Positions 45,908 through 57,265 of a stretch of 64,000 bases of DNA are shown piece by piece (positions within the stretch are counted from its first letter, which is position 1; each line of letters begins with the position of its first letter). Origin of the DNA: Fredinandcohnia onubensis (GTDB lineage: Bacteria > Bacillota > Bacilli > Bacillales > Bacillaceae_L); the NCBI RefSeq assembly GCF_031181385.1, contig NZ_JAPSKV010000004.1, positions 248,001 through 312,000 on the forward strand, written 5' to 3'. Under the pieces are notes generated by a model. That model was given only the letters and a program-made list of their open reading frames with translations. It did not search any database and was not told the origin of the DNA. A program made the position numbers and the translations under genes.

Positions 45908-46828
45908 GTGCAACCAGTTTTACAATTGAAAAATGTAAAAAAGACAATTGGTAAAAAAGAAATCATTAAGGGAATTTCCTTTGATGTATATCCAGGTGAA
46001 GTGTTTGGCTTTTTAGGGCCAAACGGTGCTGGTAAAACGACTACGATTCGAATGCTAGTAGGACTTATGTCCATCACTGATGGTGAAGTCATGATAAAAG
46101 GAACAAATGTTGCAAAGAATTTTGAAGAAGCTGTAAGACATATTGGCGGTATTGTTGAAAACCCGGAAATGTATAAGTTTTTAACGGGATATCAAAATCT
46201 GGTTCACTATGCACGGATGGTAAACGGTGTATCAAAAGAAAGAATACTTGAGGTAACAAAGCTTGTTGGCCTTGAAAAAAGAATCAATGAGAAGGTTAAA
46301 ACCTATTCCTTAGGGATGCGGCAGCGCTTAGGTATTGCTCAAGCATTATTGCACAGTCCTTCGATTTTGATTCTAGACGAACCGACAAATGGATTAGATC
46401 CTGCTGGAATTCGTGAAGTTCGTGATTATATTCGAAAGCTTGCTAGGGAAGAAGGATTAGCCGTAATTGTTTCCAGTCACTTGCTCTCTGAAATGGAAAT
46501 GATGTGTGACCGAATTGGAATTATACAAGATGGTAGATTAGTGGGTGTACAAAAAGTCACTGAATTTATGAACGAGGAAACAAGCATTAGAGTTCATTTT
46601 CAAGTGGGTGATGTAGAAAAAACACGATCAATTCTATCAGCTGAATACCCAGCCCTTGAAGTGATTCAAACCGAAAAGGGCATAGAACTCTACATTGAAC
46701 ATGAAATGATTCCGCAAATTAATGCTAGTCTTGTAAAAAATGAGATTCAGGTGTTTGGAATCACCCAGCTTTCCAAATCACTAGAGGACCGATTCTTAGA
46801 AGTAACAGGAGGTAGCAGAATTGGCTAA
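45908..46828 (+). CDS. ABC transporter ATP-binding protein (BcrA-like)
   Basis: 306 residues: Walker A GPNGAGKTTTIRMLVGL near 38-55, signature YSLGMRQRLGIAQALL, Walker B ILILDEPTNGLDP, H-loop SSHLLSEMEM. A C-terminal extension of ~90 residues (VHFQVGDVEKTRSIL) is typical of the ABC-2 exporter class (bacitracin/antibiotic or lipid exporters). GTG 45908 follows AGGGGGAAACA. It overlaps the permease gene by eight bases. Substrate unknown. Confidence 0.92.
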   Translation: MQPVLQLKNVKKTIGKKEIIKGISFDVYPGEVFGFLGPNGAGKTTTIRMLVGLMSITDGEVMIKGTNVAKNFEEAVRHIGGIVENPEMYKFLTGYQNLVHYARMVNGVSKERILEVTKLVGLEKRINEKVKTYSLGMRQRLGIAQALLHSPSILILDEPTNGLDPAGIREVRDYIRKLAREEGLAVIVSSHLLSEMEMMCDRIGIIQDGRLVGVQKVTEFMNEETSIRVHFQVGDVEKTRSILSAEYPALEVIQTEKGIELYIEHEMIPQINASLVKNEIQVFGITQLSKSLEDRFLEVTGGSRIG

Positions 46829-47771
46829 TATCGTGAAACTGATACAAAATGAAAATATGAAAATTTACCGTCGCATTTCTACTTGGATAATGCTTGTAAT
46901 ACTGATAGCTGTAGCGGTAGTCGTGGGAATTGTAATGAATTCCGCAGCTTCAGATTCTGTTGATGAACAATGGAAGCAAAACTTACAACAACAAAATGAA
47001 GTGTATAAGACCGATTTAGCAAATGAAGACTTACCAGACATGGTAAAGGATATTTCAGAAAGAGAATTAGCGATTAATGAATATCGACTCGAACATGATA
47101 TTGCTCCAATGGAAACTAGGTCTACATGGAATTTTATGACCGTTGCTGCAGAAATTGTTTCATTAATTACATTGTTTACTATAGTTGTTGGTGCTAGTAG
47201 TGTTGCCTCTGAATTTACATGGGGAACCATTAAATTATTATTAATACGACCTGTATCAAGAGCGAAGATTCTTCTGTCAAAATATTTAGCTACCATTTTG
47301 TTTGCGTTATTTTCTTTAGTCTTACTATTTGCAGTTTCATTTTTAGTAGGAAGTATATTCTTTGGTATCGGAGGCTCCACACCACACCTCGTATATAGAG
47401 ATGGTGCAGTACATGAAGTTCATATGGTTTCACATATTCTCGGGATCTTCGGATTAAAATCAATTAATTTAATCATGATGTCAACATTTGCATTTATGAT
47501 TTCTACTATATTTAGAAATAGTGGTCTAGCAATTGGTTTAGCAATCTTTTTAATGTTTGCAGGCGTAAATGTTACAGCACTATTGGCTACAAAGTTTGAT
47601 TGGGCAAAATACATCCTATTTGCAAATACAGATCTATCTCAATATCTAACCGGATATGTTCTAGTCGAAGGAATGACGATGACATTTTCAGTTATCATGT
47701 TAATTATTTATTTTGTCATATTTAATGCACTAACGTGGTTTGTCTTTACAAAACGTGACGTTGCCGCTTGA
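46821..47771 (+). CDS. ABC-2 type permease
   Basis: 316 residues with six membrane helices in the ABC-2 layout. The first (WIMLVILIAVAVVVGIVM) is followed by a ~110-residue extracytoplasmic loop; later segments include FTIVVGASSVASEFTWGTIK and LLIRPVSRAKILLSKYLATI. It pairs with the ATPase upstream, whose last eight bases it overlaps; TTG 46821 uses AGGAGGT at 46807-46813. Probably an exporter for a peptide, antibiotic or lipid; no dedicated sensor kinase pair is nearby. Confidence 0.9.
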   Translation: MANIVKLIQNENMKIYRRISTWIMLVILIAVAVVVGIVMNSAASDSVDEQWKQNLQQQNEVYKTDLANEDLPDMVKDISERELAINEYRLEHDIAPMETRSTWNFMTVAAEIVSLITLFTIVVGASSVASEFTWGTIKLLLIRPVSRAKILLSKYLATILFALFSLVLLFAVSFLVGSIFFGIGGSTPHLVYRDGAVHEVHMVSHILGIFGLKSINLIMMSTFAFMISTIFRNSGLAIGLAIFLMFAGVNVTALLATKFDWAKYILFANTDLSQYLTGYVLVEGMTMTFSVIMLIIYFVIFNALTWFVFTKRDVAA

Positions 47772-47772
47772 T

Positions 47773-47820
47773 AAAAAAGGGGGAAGAAATAGTCTATTCT
47801 ATTTCTCCCCCTCTTTTTGT
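47773..47820. terminator. Bidirectional terminator between the ABC genes and rarA
   Basis: Long stem (47775-47792 with 47799-47815) around TCTATT, with A and T runs on either side. It overlaps the 3' end of rarA. Confidence 0.85.
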
Positions 47821-49109
47821 AATTGCTCAAGCCGATCATATACTTTTGCAAAATATTTTTCTTGTCCATTTTGTTTTGGCTTAAAGTATTTCCTGTTCTT
47901 TAATAGATCTGGTAAGTATTGCTGCTTAACCCATCCATTAGGATAGTCATGTGGATATTTATAGCCAATTCCATGACCTAATTCTTTTGCACCACTGTAA
48001 TGGGCATCCCTTAGGTGATCTGGAATCTCTCCGATATTTCCTTTTCGAATATCTTCAATCGCCTTATCTAGTGATTTATAAGCACTATTTGTTTTTGGTG
48101 ATAAACACTGTTCAATCACGACATTTGCTAGTGGAATGCGTGCCTCAGGCAGTCCTAAACGTTCTACAGCCTGGCAAGCAGCAATTGTATGAGCCCCAAC
48201 TTCAGGTGCAGCGATTGAAATATCTTCATAGGCAATTACGGTAAGACGTCTGCAAATCGAAACTAAATCTCCACCTTCAATTAGTCTAGCTAAATAATGT
48301 AAAGCCGCATTTACATCACTACCCCGAATACTTTTTTGTAGGCAAGAAAGCAATGAATAGTGTAGATCCCCATCTTTATCATGAGAAAATCCCTTATTTT
48401 CTACGCATTCCTTAACAAGCTCTATGTCAACTTCAACCACTTCACTGTCTCTCGCTTTTGAGGCCATGACAACATCCTCTAAAACATTCATAGCGGAACG
48501 TGCATCTCCTTTTGTGGATGATGAAATGAGATTAATTGCTTCTTCTGAAATCGAAATTTGCAAATCGCCAAGTCCACGTTCTGTATCAGCTAATGCACGC
48601 AGTATTAATTCTTTAATATTTTCTTTTGTTAATGGTCGAAGCTCTTTAATCTGTCCACATCTGCTCCGTATCGCAGGGTTTACATCATGGAATGGGTTTT
48701 CCGTTGTTGCCCCGATTAATGATATCAAGCCTCTTTCAACATGTGGAAGTAAATAATCTTGCTGCGCTTTGTTAAAACGATGGACTTCATCAATGAAAAG
48801 AATTAATTTACCTTCCGCTTTTGCAGTTGAAACTGCATCCTCTATATCCTTTTTCCCAGCCGTTGTTGCATTAATTGAGATAAAGGGCATATCAACCGTA
48901 CCTGCAATCGCAGTTGCAATGGAAGTTTTTCCAATTCCAGGTTCCCCATAAAGTAAGATGGAAGGAACATGTCCATTCATAATCATTTTATATAAAGCTG
49001 TATCCTTACCAATAATATGCTTTTGCCCAAGAATTTCTTCAATATGCTTGGGGCGCATTCGGTACGATAAAGGTGCTTCGATAAGTGATTCAAAAAGCAA
49101 AACATTCAT
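47799..49109 (-). CDS. rarA: Replication-associated recombination protein RarA (MgsA)
   Basis: 436-residue AAA+ ATPase related to clamp-loader and RuvB proteins: Walker A YGEPGIGKTSIATAIAG, Walker B LFIDEVHRFNKAQQDYLL, sensor 1 GATTENPFHDVNPAIRSRC, and a C-terminal tetramerisation domain (KSIRGSDVNAALHYLARLI). RarA acts at stalled replication forks. ATG 49109 gives the longest protein but abuts AAGGGG with no spacing; TTG at 49100 has a better distance. Known in Bacillus subtilis as yrvN. Confidence 0.93.
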   Translation of the reverse strand: MNVLLFESLIEAPLSYRMRPKHIEEILGQKHIIGKDTALYKMIMNGHVPSILLYGEPGIGKTSIATAIAGTVDMPFISINATTAGKKDIEDAVSTAKAEGKLILFIDEVHRFNKAQQDYLLPHVERGLISLIGATTENPFHDVNPAIRSRCGQIKELRPLTKENIKELILRALADTERGLGDLQISISEEAINLISSSTKGDARSAMNVLEDVVMASKARDSEVVEVDIELVKECVENKGFSHDKDGDLHYSLLSCLQKSIRGSDVNAALHYLARLIEGGDLVSICRRLTVIAYEDISIAAPEVGAHTIAACQAVERLGLPEARIPLANVVIEQCLSPKTNSAYKSLDKAIEDIRKGNIGEIPDHLRDAHYSGAKELGHGIGYKYPHDYPNGWVKQQYLPDLLKNRKYFKPKQNGQEKYFAKVYDRLEQLQKEGEK

Positions 49110-49293
49110 CCCCTTATCAACAAAATCCTAATGGTTTTAGTGTCTGTACATCAACTTTATCATACGTTTCGACCCGATAAAATACAAATACAATGCAATT
49201 TATGATATAATGTCGTGAGTTTAGCCGAAATTGAAATAGCAAATAGAGATAACTTATGCAACAGTGGGAGACACAAGAGATGGAGTGAGGAAA

Positions 49294-49965
49294 ATGCGAG
49301 CACAGATTAGCTTTAGCCGCCACATTTTGAAGTGGTCTACTTTTTTTATTGGGATGTTAATTATGTCATTGGGGATAGTCATGATAATCAAAGCAGAGCT
49401 TGGGGCATCACCCTGGGATGTTTTGCATATCGGACTATTTAAACAAATAGGTCTTACTATTGGCTCATGGTCGATCATTGTCGGCTTTTTTGTTTTGTTC
49501 CTATCCTCATTATTATTAAAGCGACTGCCTCAAATTGGTGCTTTTTTAAATATGTTATCAGTAGGTATTTTCATCGATATGTTCATGATGGCTCCGTTCC
49601 TTGTAACACCAGAAACTTTTATCGGGAAATTAATCATGCTGTTGATGGGACTTCTTATTAACGGATATGGAATGGGAATTTATATATCAGCGAGTGTTGG
49701 TGCAGGTCCAAGAGACAGTCTGATGTTAGCACTAACCCAACTTTCTAATTGGAAAGTGCAATATATTCGTACAGGAATGGAAATTATTGTACTAACGATT
49801 GGTTGGTTGTTAGGAGGACCTGTTTTTATCGGAACTTTAATATATTGTATAGGTATAGGCTATATCGCAGGGTTTGCGTTGCCACAATCTCAACGCATGC
49901 ATGATGCATTAAAACAAAAATTGGCGAAGACACCAATAGTTGAAGTGAACCATTTTAATAATTAG
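49294..49965 (+). CDS. YczE/YyaS/YitT-type membrane protein
   Basis: 223 residues from ATG 49294 (GGAGTGAGG upstream) with five or six membrane helices: STFFIGMLIMSLGIVMIIKA, ELGASPWDVLHIGL, GYGMGIYISASVGAGPRDSL. The last motif is typical of the YczE/YyaS group. YczE in Bacillus subtilis is tied to surfactin production; the transported species is unknown. It sits between rarA (divergent) and cymR. No signal of transfer. Confidence 0.85.
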   Translation: MRAQISFSRHILKWSTFFIGMLIMSLGIVMIIKAELGASPWDVLHIGLFKQIGLTIGSWSIIVGFFVLFLSSLLLKRLPQIGAFLNMLSVGIFIDMFMMAPFLVTPETFIGKLIMLLMGLLINGYGMGIYISASVGAGPRDSLMLALTQLSNWKVQYIRTGMEIIVLTIGWLLGGPVFIGTLIYCIGIGYIAGFALPQSQRMHDALKQKLAKTPIVEVNHFNN

Positions 49966-49977
49966 GGGTGAAAGTGA

Positions 49978-50391
49978 ATGAAAATATCAACAAAAGGTAG
50001 ATATGGTCTTACAATCATGATTGAACTTGCAAAAAACCATGGAAAAGGACCGCTCTCCCTAAAATCAATTGCAGCTAAACACGAGCTTTCTGAACATTAT
50101 CTTGAACAATTAATCTCACCTTTACGTAATGCAGGATTGGTAAAAAGTATTCGTGGAGCTTATGGTGGCTATGTATTAGGGGATGAACCTACAAAAATTA
50201 CAGCAGGAGATGTCATTCTCGTTCTAGAGGGACCAATTAGTCCTGTAGAAGTTTTAGAGGATGAAGAGCCAGCAAAAAGGGAATTATGGATACGAATTCG
50301 AGATGCTGTAAAAGAAGTACTAGACAGTACTACACTCGAAGACCTCGCAAGCCATAGCGATGGAAATGATGCATATATGTTTTACATTTAA
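49978..50391 (+). CDS. cymR: Rrf2-family cysteine metabolism repressor CymR
   Basis: 137 residues, winged helix at the N-terminus (MKISTKGRYGLTIMIELAKN, HELSEHYLEQLISPL, IRGAYGGYVLG). It has no cysteine at all, so it cannot bind an Fe-S cluster as IscR does, which fits CymR. In Bacillus subtilis CymR represses sulfur uptake and cysteine genes, with CysK as co-regulator. It is followed by iscS and mnmA, a sulfur-related run. ATG 49978 has AGGGGTGAAAG. Confidence 0.92.
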   Translation: MKISTKGRYGLTIMIELAKNHGKGPLSLKSIAAKHELSEHYLEQLISPLRNAGLVKSIRGAYGGYVLGDEPTKITAGDVILVLEGPISPVEVLEDEEPAKRELWIRIRDAVKEVLDSTTLEDLASHSDGNDAYMFYI

Positions 50392-50442
50392 GAAAAACAT
50401 GTCATAATAACGTTACTTTTTTAAAAAAGGAGGGCTGATTTG

Positions 50443-52709
<2,267 letters not shown>

Positions 52710-52711
52710 AG

Positions 52712-52745
52712 AAACCTCAACTCTATATTTAGGGTTGGGGTTTTC
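52712..52745 (+). terminator. Terminator after mnmA
   Basis: Stem with G-U pairs between AACCTCAACTC and GGGTTGGGGTT, followed by TTTTCC. Confidence 0.7.
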
Positions 52746-52795
52746 CTGTGTTATAATATGAGTGCAAAAAAAGTCGATTCTGGAGTTGAATATCA

Positions 52796-53458
52796 TTGGA
52801 TTTAAATAAACAAGGCATTGAATATATGCAAGAAGGAAAGTACGAAGATGCAGCGAAATGCTTTTCACAGGCTATTGAAGAAAACCCGAAAGAGCCGGTT
52901 TACTATATTAACTTTGGCAATCTTTTAGCAGCTGTGGGCGACCCTGAAAGAGCGATTGCTTTTTTTACGAAAGCACTTGAACTTGACGAAGGAGCGGGAA
53001 CTGCTTATTACGGTATCGGTAACCTTCTTTATAACCAAGAAGATTTCTTAAAAGCAAAGGATATGTTTGAAAAAGCTCTCAAAGCAGGTTTGGAAAATAG
53101 CGATACATATTTTATGTTAGGCATGACATTGATTCAGCTAGGCCAGCCAAAATTAGCACTGCCATATATGAAGCGTGCAGTTGAATTAAACGAAAATGAT
53201 GTGGATGCATTATTTCAATATGGCCTCTGCCTAGCGGGTGAGTCAGTAATTGACGAAGCAATCAAAACGTTCCGTACTGTAATTGAATTAGAACCTAATC
53301 ACTCAGATGCCTATTACAATCTAGGTGTAGCATACGCTGGTTTTAAGAATGATTTTGAAAAAGCACTCAAAATGTTTGAAAAAGCTTTGGAAATTCAACC
53401 TGACCATATGCTTGCAGCAAACGGGAAAAAGATTGTAAGTGAAGCATTAAGTGAATAA
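52796..53458 (+). CDS. yrrB: TPR-repeat protein (YrrB-like)
   Basis: 220 residues made of about six tetratricopeptide repeats (GIEYMQEGKYEDAAKCFSQA; AFFTKALELDEGAGTAYYGI; AIKTFRTVIELEPNHSDAYY). TPR arrays are protein-binding scaffolds; the partner of YrrB is unknown. Bacillus subtilis YrrB has a solved all-TPR structure. TTG 52796 with TGGAGTTGAA upstream. TATAAT at 52752-52757 suggests its own promoter. It ends one base before a possible early recD2 start, so the two are probably cotranscribed. Confidence 0.92.
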   Translation: MDLNKQGIEYMQEGKYEDAAKCFSQAIEENPKEPVYYINFGNLLAAVGDPERAIAFFTKALELDEGAGTAYYGIGNLLYNQEDFLKAKDMFEKALKAGLENSDTYFMLGMTLIQLGQPKLALPYMKRAVELNENDVDALFQYGLCLAGESVIDEAIKTFRTVIELEPNHSDAYYNLGVAYAGFKNDFEKALKMFEKALEIQPDHMLAANGKKIVSEALSE

Positions 53459-53479
53459 ATGAGGGGGAGGGAATACTTA

Positions 53480-55888
53480 ATGGAACAACAGGAGTCTTTA
53501 GATTTATTTGATGAACAACGAAAGTTTATGAAGGGAACTCACTTAGTGACGATCTTTCATAATGAGCAAAATTTATATTCTGTCGTTCGCATTAGACTTC
53601 AAGAAACAAATGAAGACTATAATGAAAAAGAAGCAGTTGTAACAGGGTATTTCCCTCGTATTCATGAAAATGAAACATACATCTTTTTTGGTCGCTTAAA
53701 GGAGCATCCACGGTTTGGCATTCAATTCCATGTTGAACAATTTCAAAAAGAAATTCCACATACGAAGCAAGGAATCGTCCAATACCTTTCAAGTGATCTT
53801 TTTAAGGGGATTGGGAAAAAGACAGCAGAAAAAATTGTAGAAAAACTTGGTGAAGGAGCCATTTCAAAAATCATTGCAAATCCTGATGTCTTGCAGGAGG
53901 TTGATAAACTTCCAGCAGACAAGGCCAAAGAGATTTATGAAACACTACAAGAACACCAAGGTCTTGAACAAATCATGATTGGCCTCTCTCAATATGGATT
54001 TGGTCCTCAGCTTTCGATGCGGATTTATCAAGTCTATAAAGAGCAAACACTTGAAATTCTTCAACATAGTCCGTATAAGTTAGTCGAAGATATTGAAGGT
54101 ATAGGTTTCGGTAGAGCAGACGAACTAGGACGCCAACTTGGGATTTCTGGAAATCACCCTGATCGAATTAAGGCTGGTTGCTTATACATACTTGAACAAG
54201 ATTCTTTACAGGACGGACACGTTTACCTTTTTGTTGAGGATTTAATCATTCGTGTTCAGCAATTATTAGAACAAAGTAGCCGTGAAGAAATTATTGCAAC
54301 AGATATTTCTAAGGAAATAATAAGTTTAACCGAAGAAAGTAAGCTTGTGATTGAAGAGGACAGGGTCTACCTACCTACCCTTTATTTTTCTGAAAAAGGA
54401 TTAATTACAAATATAAAACGAGTCATGGAACAGACAGAATACGAAAATCTATTCCCGGAATCTGAATTTTTGCTAGCACTTGGTGAGTTAGAGGAAAGAA
54501 TTAATGTCCAATACGCACCTTCGCAAAAAGATGCGATCCAAAAAGCGCTCATGTCTCCAATGCTCCTTTTAACAGGTGGTCCAGGTACGGGGAAAACAAC
54601 CGTTATTAAGGGGATCGTTGAATTATACGGAGAACTGCACGGCTGTTCGTTAGACCCAAAAGATTATAATTCTGAAAATCCTTTCCCAGTTTTATTAGTG
54701 GCACCAACAGGGCGCGCCGCAAAACGAATGACCGAATCAACAGGTCTTCCTGCCGTCACGATTCATCGGCTGCTAGGATGGAATGGAGTCGAGGGATTTA
54801 GTCATGATGAGGATAATCCGATAAACGGTAAGCTATTAATAGTTGATGAAGTTTCAATGGTCGATATTTGGATAGCACATCAGTTGTTTAAATCACTGCC
54901 GGAGCATATCCAAGTAGTGCTAGTAGGGGATGAAGACCAGTTGCCTTCTGTTGGTCCTGGCCAAGTCTTAAAGGATTTATTGGCATCTGAAGTAGTACCA
55001 ACCGTGCGTTTGACTGATATCTATCGACAATCAGAGGGTTCGTCAATTATTGAGTTGGCTCATGATATTAAAAAAGGCGCTCTACCACCTGATATTTCCT
55101 CTCCTAAAAAGGATCGCTCTTTTTTAAAGTGCTACCAGAACCAGGTACTTGAAGTGGTTAAGCAGGTTTCGGATAATGCAAAAAAGAAGGGCTTTTCCAT
55201 TAAGGATATTCAGGTGTTGGCACCAATGTATCGCGGTCCTGCTGGGATTGACAGTTTAAATGTAATGCTGCAGGAGCTTTTTAACCCGCCCGTACACGGG
55301 AAGCGAGAATTGAAATATGGTGATATTGTTTACCGGCGTGGTGACAAGGTGCTTCAACTCGTCAATCAGCCTGAGAATAATGTGTTTAATGGCGATATTG
55401 GTGAAATTGAGTCAATCTTTTATGCAAAAGAAAACACGGAAAAACAGGACATGGTTGTTATTAATTTTGAAGGCAATGAAGTCACATATACAAAACAGGA
55501 CTTAAACCAAATCACACACGCATATTGTTGTTCCATTCACAAATCACAGGGTAGTGAATTCCCAATCGTCATTTTACCGATTGTTAAAGGTTATTATCGC
55601 ATGCTGCGTCGTAATTTAATTTACACAGCCATAACGAGAGCTAAAAATTTTCTGATCCTATGTGGCGAAGAAGACGCATTAAGGCAAGGTGTTCAACGTG
55701 CAAACGATACAAACCGTCAAACAACCTTATGCGAAAAATTGAAAACAACTTTTGGTACAAGAGCGGAAGCACCAGTTCCTGTAGCAATCCCTGAAGAGGC
55801 AAAGACATATCAAGAGGTAATTTTCCAAACCGACCCAAATATTGGCATGGAAGGAATTACTCCATACGATTATATGGAAGTTGAATAA
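53480..55888 (+). CDS. recD2: ATP-dependent RecD-like DNA helicase RecD2
   Basis: 802 residues from ATG 53480, using GAGGGGGAGGG (53461-53471) as its ribosome-binding site. An N-terminal OB and HhH region specific to RecD2 (DLFKGIGKKTAEKIVEKLG; VEDIEGIGFGRADELG) is followed by the SF1B helicase core: Walker A TGGPGTGKTTVI, motif II IVDEVSMVD, VGDEDQLPSVGPG, and late YCCSIHKSQGSEFP. It unwinds DNA 5' to 3' and acts in repair and replication-fork progression in organisms without RecBC pairing. Full length. Closed by a terminator. Confidence 0.95.
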   Translation: MEQQESLDLFDEQRKFMKGTHLVTIFHNEQNLYSVVRIRLQETNEDYNEKEAVVTGYFPRIHENETYIFFGRLKEHPRFGIQFHVEQFQKEIPHTKQGIVQYLSSDLFKGIGKKTAEKIVEKLGEGAISKIIANPDVLQEVDKLPADKAKEIYETLQEHQGLEQIMIGLSQYGFGPQLSMRIYQVYKEQTLEILQHSPYKLVEDIEGIGFGRADELGRQLGISGNHPDRIKAGCLYILEQDSLQDGHVYLFVEDLIIRVQQLLEQSSREEIIATDISKEIISLTEESKLVIEEDRVYLPTLYFSEKGLITNIKRVMEQTEYENLFPESEFLLALGELEERINVQYAPSQKDAIQKALMSPMLLLTGGPGTGKTTVIKGIVELYGELHGCSLDPKDYNSENPFPVLLVAPTGRAAKRMTESTGLPAVTIHRLLGWNGVEGFSHDEDNPINGKLLIVDEVSMVDIWIAHQLFKSLPEHIQVVLVGDEDQLPSVGPGQVLKDLLASEVVPTVRLTDIYRQSEGSSIIELAHDIKKGALPPDISSPKKDRSFLKCYQNQVLEVVKQVSDNAKKKGFSIKDIQVLAPMYRGPAGIDSLNVMLQELFNPPVHGKRELKYGDIVYRRGDKVLQLVNQPENNVFNGDIGEIESIFYAKENTEKQDMVVINFEGNEVTYTKQDLNQITHAYCCSIHKSQGSEFPIVILPIVKGYYRMLRRNLIYTAITRAKNFLILCGEEDALRQGVQRANDTNRQTTLCEKLKTTFGTRAEAPVPVAIPEEAKTYQEVIFQTDPNIGMEGITPYDYMEVE

Positions 55889-55914
55889 AAGCTGGGGATA
55901 CCAGCTTTTTTCTT
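55887..55914 (+). terminator. Terminator after recD2
   Basis: AAAAGCTGG/CCAGCTTTT stem around GGATA, then TTTC-rich tail; overlaps the stop codon. Confidence 0.88.
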
Positions 55915-55990
55915 TTGGAAACTCTTGTACAGTATGACACCTTACCTGAAAGTGAATGATAAGTAATGTTCGGAGAGGTGGCGATTATCT

Positions 55991-56467
55991 TTGCGGACGT
56001 TCTCACTACTCAAGGATTTACCGGTCTATGATGAAAAGTCTGCCGAAGAACTCGGCCGAGTTTCAGATCTTTGTATCACATCAGATGGCAAGGTTAATGC
56101 CCTGATTATGAAAGGAAAAGGACTATTTGAACGAGATAGAGTAGTCCCTATCGAAAGCATCTCCTCCATTGGAGATGATGGTGTCATGGTTTCGGACAGA
56201 ACGCTATTGGAGCTTCTTGACAACGAAGCCGATACACCCACATATTTTTTGCACACCCATCATGGATTATTCCGAAAGCCACTTTTGTCCTCAGAAGGTC
56301 AAAAATTAGGCTTACTTGAAGATGTATATTTTACAGAAGAAGTGGGCACTATTATAGGGTATGAAGTAACGGATGGCTTTTTTGCTGATATAACAGAAGG
56401 AAAAAAGGTAATCAAAACCAATGAGCCTTTAAAAATCGGTGAAGATGTCATCGTCGTATCTATATAA
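55991..56467 (+). CDS. yrrD: PRC-barrel domain protein YrrD
   Basis: 158 residues from TTG 55991 (GGAGAGGTGG upstream) with two PRC-barrel repeats (residues ~3-75, RTFSLLKDLPVYDEKSAEEL; ~88-158, PLLSSEGQKLGLLEDVYFTE). No membrane or signal segment. Relatives are annotated only as PRC-barrel proteins; YrrD in Bacillus subtilis occupies the same position near recD2. Function unknown. It is a second PRC-barrel gene in the window besides 853-1668, which has an extra tail. Confidence 0.85.
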   Translation: MRTFSLLKDLPVYDEKSAEELGRVSDLCITSDGKVNALIMKGKGLFERDRVVPIESISSIGDDGVMVSDRTLLELLDNEADTPTYFLHTHHGLFRKPLLSSEGQKLGLLEDVYFTEEVGTIIGYEVTDGFFADITEGKKVIKTNEPLKIGEDVIVVSI

Positions 56468-56498
56468 AATAGGAATTCCATGATGTGAGGTGTACCCT

Positions 56499-56687
56499 GT
56501 GAAGTGCCCAAACTGTAAAAGTAAAGATATCGGTAAAATTGGTGTCAACCAATATTACTGCTGGGGATGTTTTATCGAACTATCTGTAAACAAAGGACAA
56601 ATATTCACACATCAGGTAGAGGAAGATGGCACACTCAGTTCATTGGATGATCTGTTTGCTGAGGACGACAGAAGGATCAGTATGTAA
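56499..56687 (+). CDS. Small zinc-ribbon protein (YrzR-like)
   Basis: 62 residues from GTG 56499 (GAGGTG upstream): MKCPNCKSKDIGKIG followed by NQYYCWGCFIEL, a CPXC...CXXC zinc ribbon. An acidic tail (LDDLFAEDDRR) ends it. Bacillus subtilis has a comparable small gene here, which I recall as yrzR, so conservation is likely but not proven. Function unknown. Confidence 0.75.
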   Translation: MKCPNCKSKDIGKIGVNQYYCWGCFIELSVNKGQIFTHQVEEDGTLSSLDDLFAEDDRRISM

Positions 56688-56711
56688 TCCTAAACAAGGA
56701 GTGAAGAGGAT

Positions 56712-56843
56712 ATGAATAAAGCAATGACTTCTCTAATCACTATGGGTCTAGGTGCTGCGGCATACGGAATTATGCAAAGAACAGATGTAATGTCTGCCCG
56801 CAACATGAAAAAAATGCGCAAACGCATTACAAAAATGTTTTAA
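56712..56843 (+). CDS. yrzQ: DUF3918/YrzQ-family small protein
   Basis: 43 residues: a short hydrophobic start (MNKAMTSLITMGLGAAAYG) and a basic tail (NMKKMRKRITKMF). That is the YrzQ layout. AAGGAGTGAAGAGG precedes ATG 56712. It could be a small membrane-associated protein; no function is known. A terminator follows 16 bases after the stop. Confidence 0.75.
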   Translation: MNKAMTSLITMGLGAAAYGIMQRTDVMSARNMKKMRKRITKMF

Positions 56844-56859
56844 AATGTGATGAAATGGA

Positions 56860-56887
56860 AAAACCCCACGGATGTGGGGTTTTTTTG
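56860..56887 (+). terminator. Terminator after yrzQ
   Basis: Ten-base stem AAAACCCCAC/GTGGGGTTTT with a GGAT loop and T run. Confidence 0.9.
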
Positions 56888-56892
56888 CATCT

Positions 56893-57212
56893 GTCCAAAG
56901 AGGTTCGCAACTGGATAAAACTAGGAGCTACCGAACCAGTAAAGTGTCCAAAGAGGTTCCCAACTGGATAAAATTAGGAACTAACGAACCAGTAAAGTGT
57001 CCAAAGAGGTTCGAAACTGGATAAAATTAGGAGTTAGCGAACCAGTAAAGTGGAGAAAGAGGTTCGCAACTGGATAAAACTAGGAGCTACCGAACCAGTA
57101 AAGTGTCCAAAAAGGTTCGTAACTGGATAAAACTAGGAGCTACCGAACCAGTAAAGTAATGAAAGTGGACCGCAACTGGATAAAACTGGGTATCGCCATA
57201 CCAGCTATTAGG
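56893..57212. repeat. 53-bp tandem repeat, about six copies
   Basis: Units begin at 56893, 56946, 56999, 57052, 57105 and 57158 with exact 53-bp spacing. Each carries AAAGAGGTTCG, CAACTGGATAAAA, TAGGAGCTA and CGAACCAGTAAAG with a few substitutions. Inside each unit GGTTCG and CGAACC are complementary and can fold. The last unit diverges, but its replacement text still pairs (TGGGTAT...ATACCAG). The period is not a multiple of three, so it is not a peptide repeat. It fills the gap between yrzQ and the convergent NERD gene. Confidence 0.92.
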
Positions 57213-57265
57213 TTTTAATAAATCATCCAAAAAAATATCCACCCAAAAACTGTCTCGGAACACCT

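Noticed and set aside
46865-47380. A long minus-strand reading frame opposite the ABC permease
   Set aside because: Antisense shadow of a membrane-protein gene with Ser/Thr/Asn-rich nonsense text.
56893-57212. The 53-bp repeats as a CRISPR array
   Set aside because: The units are contiguous and nearly identical over their full length, so there are no unique spacers, and no cas genes are near.
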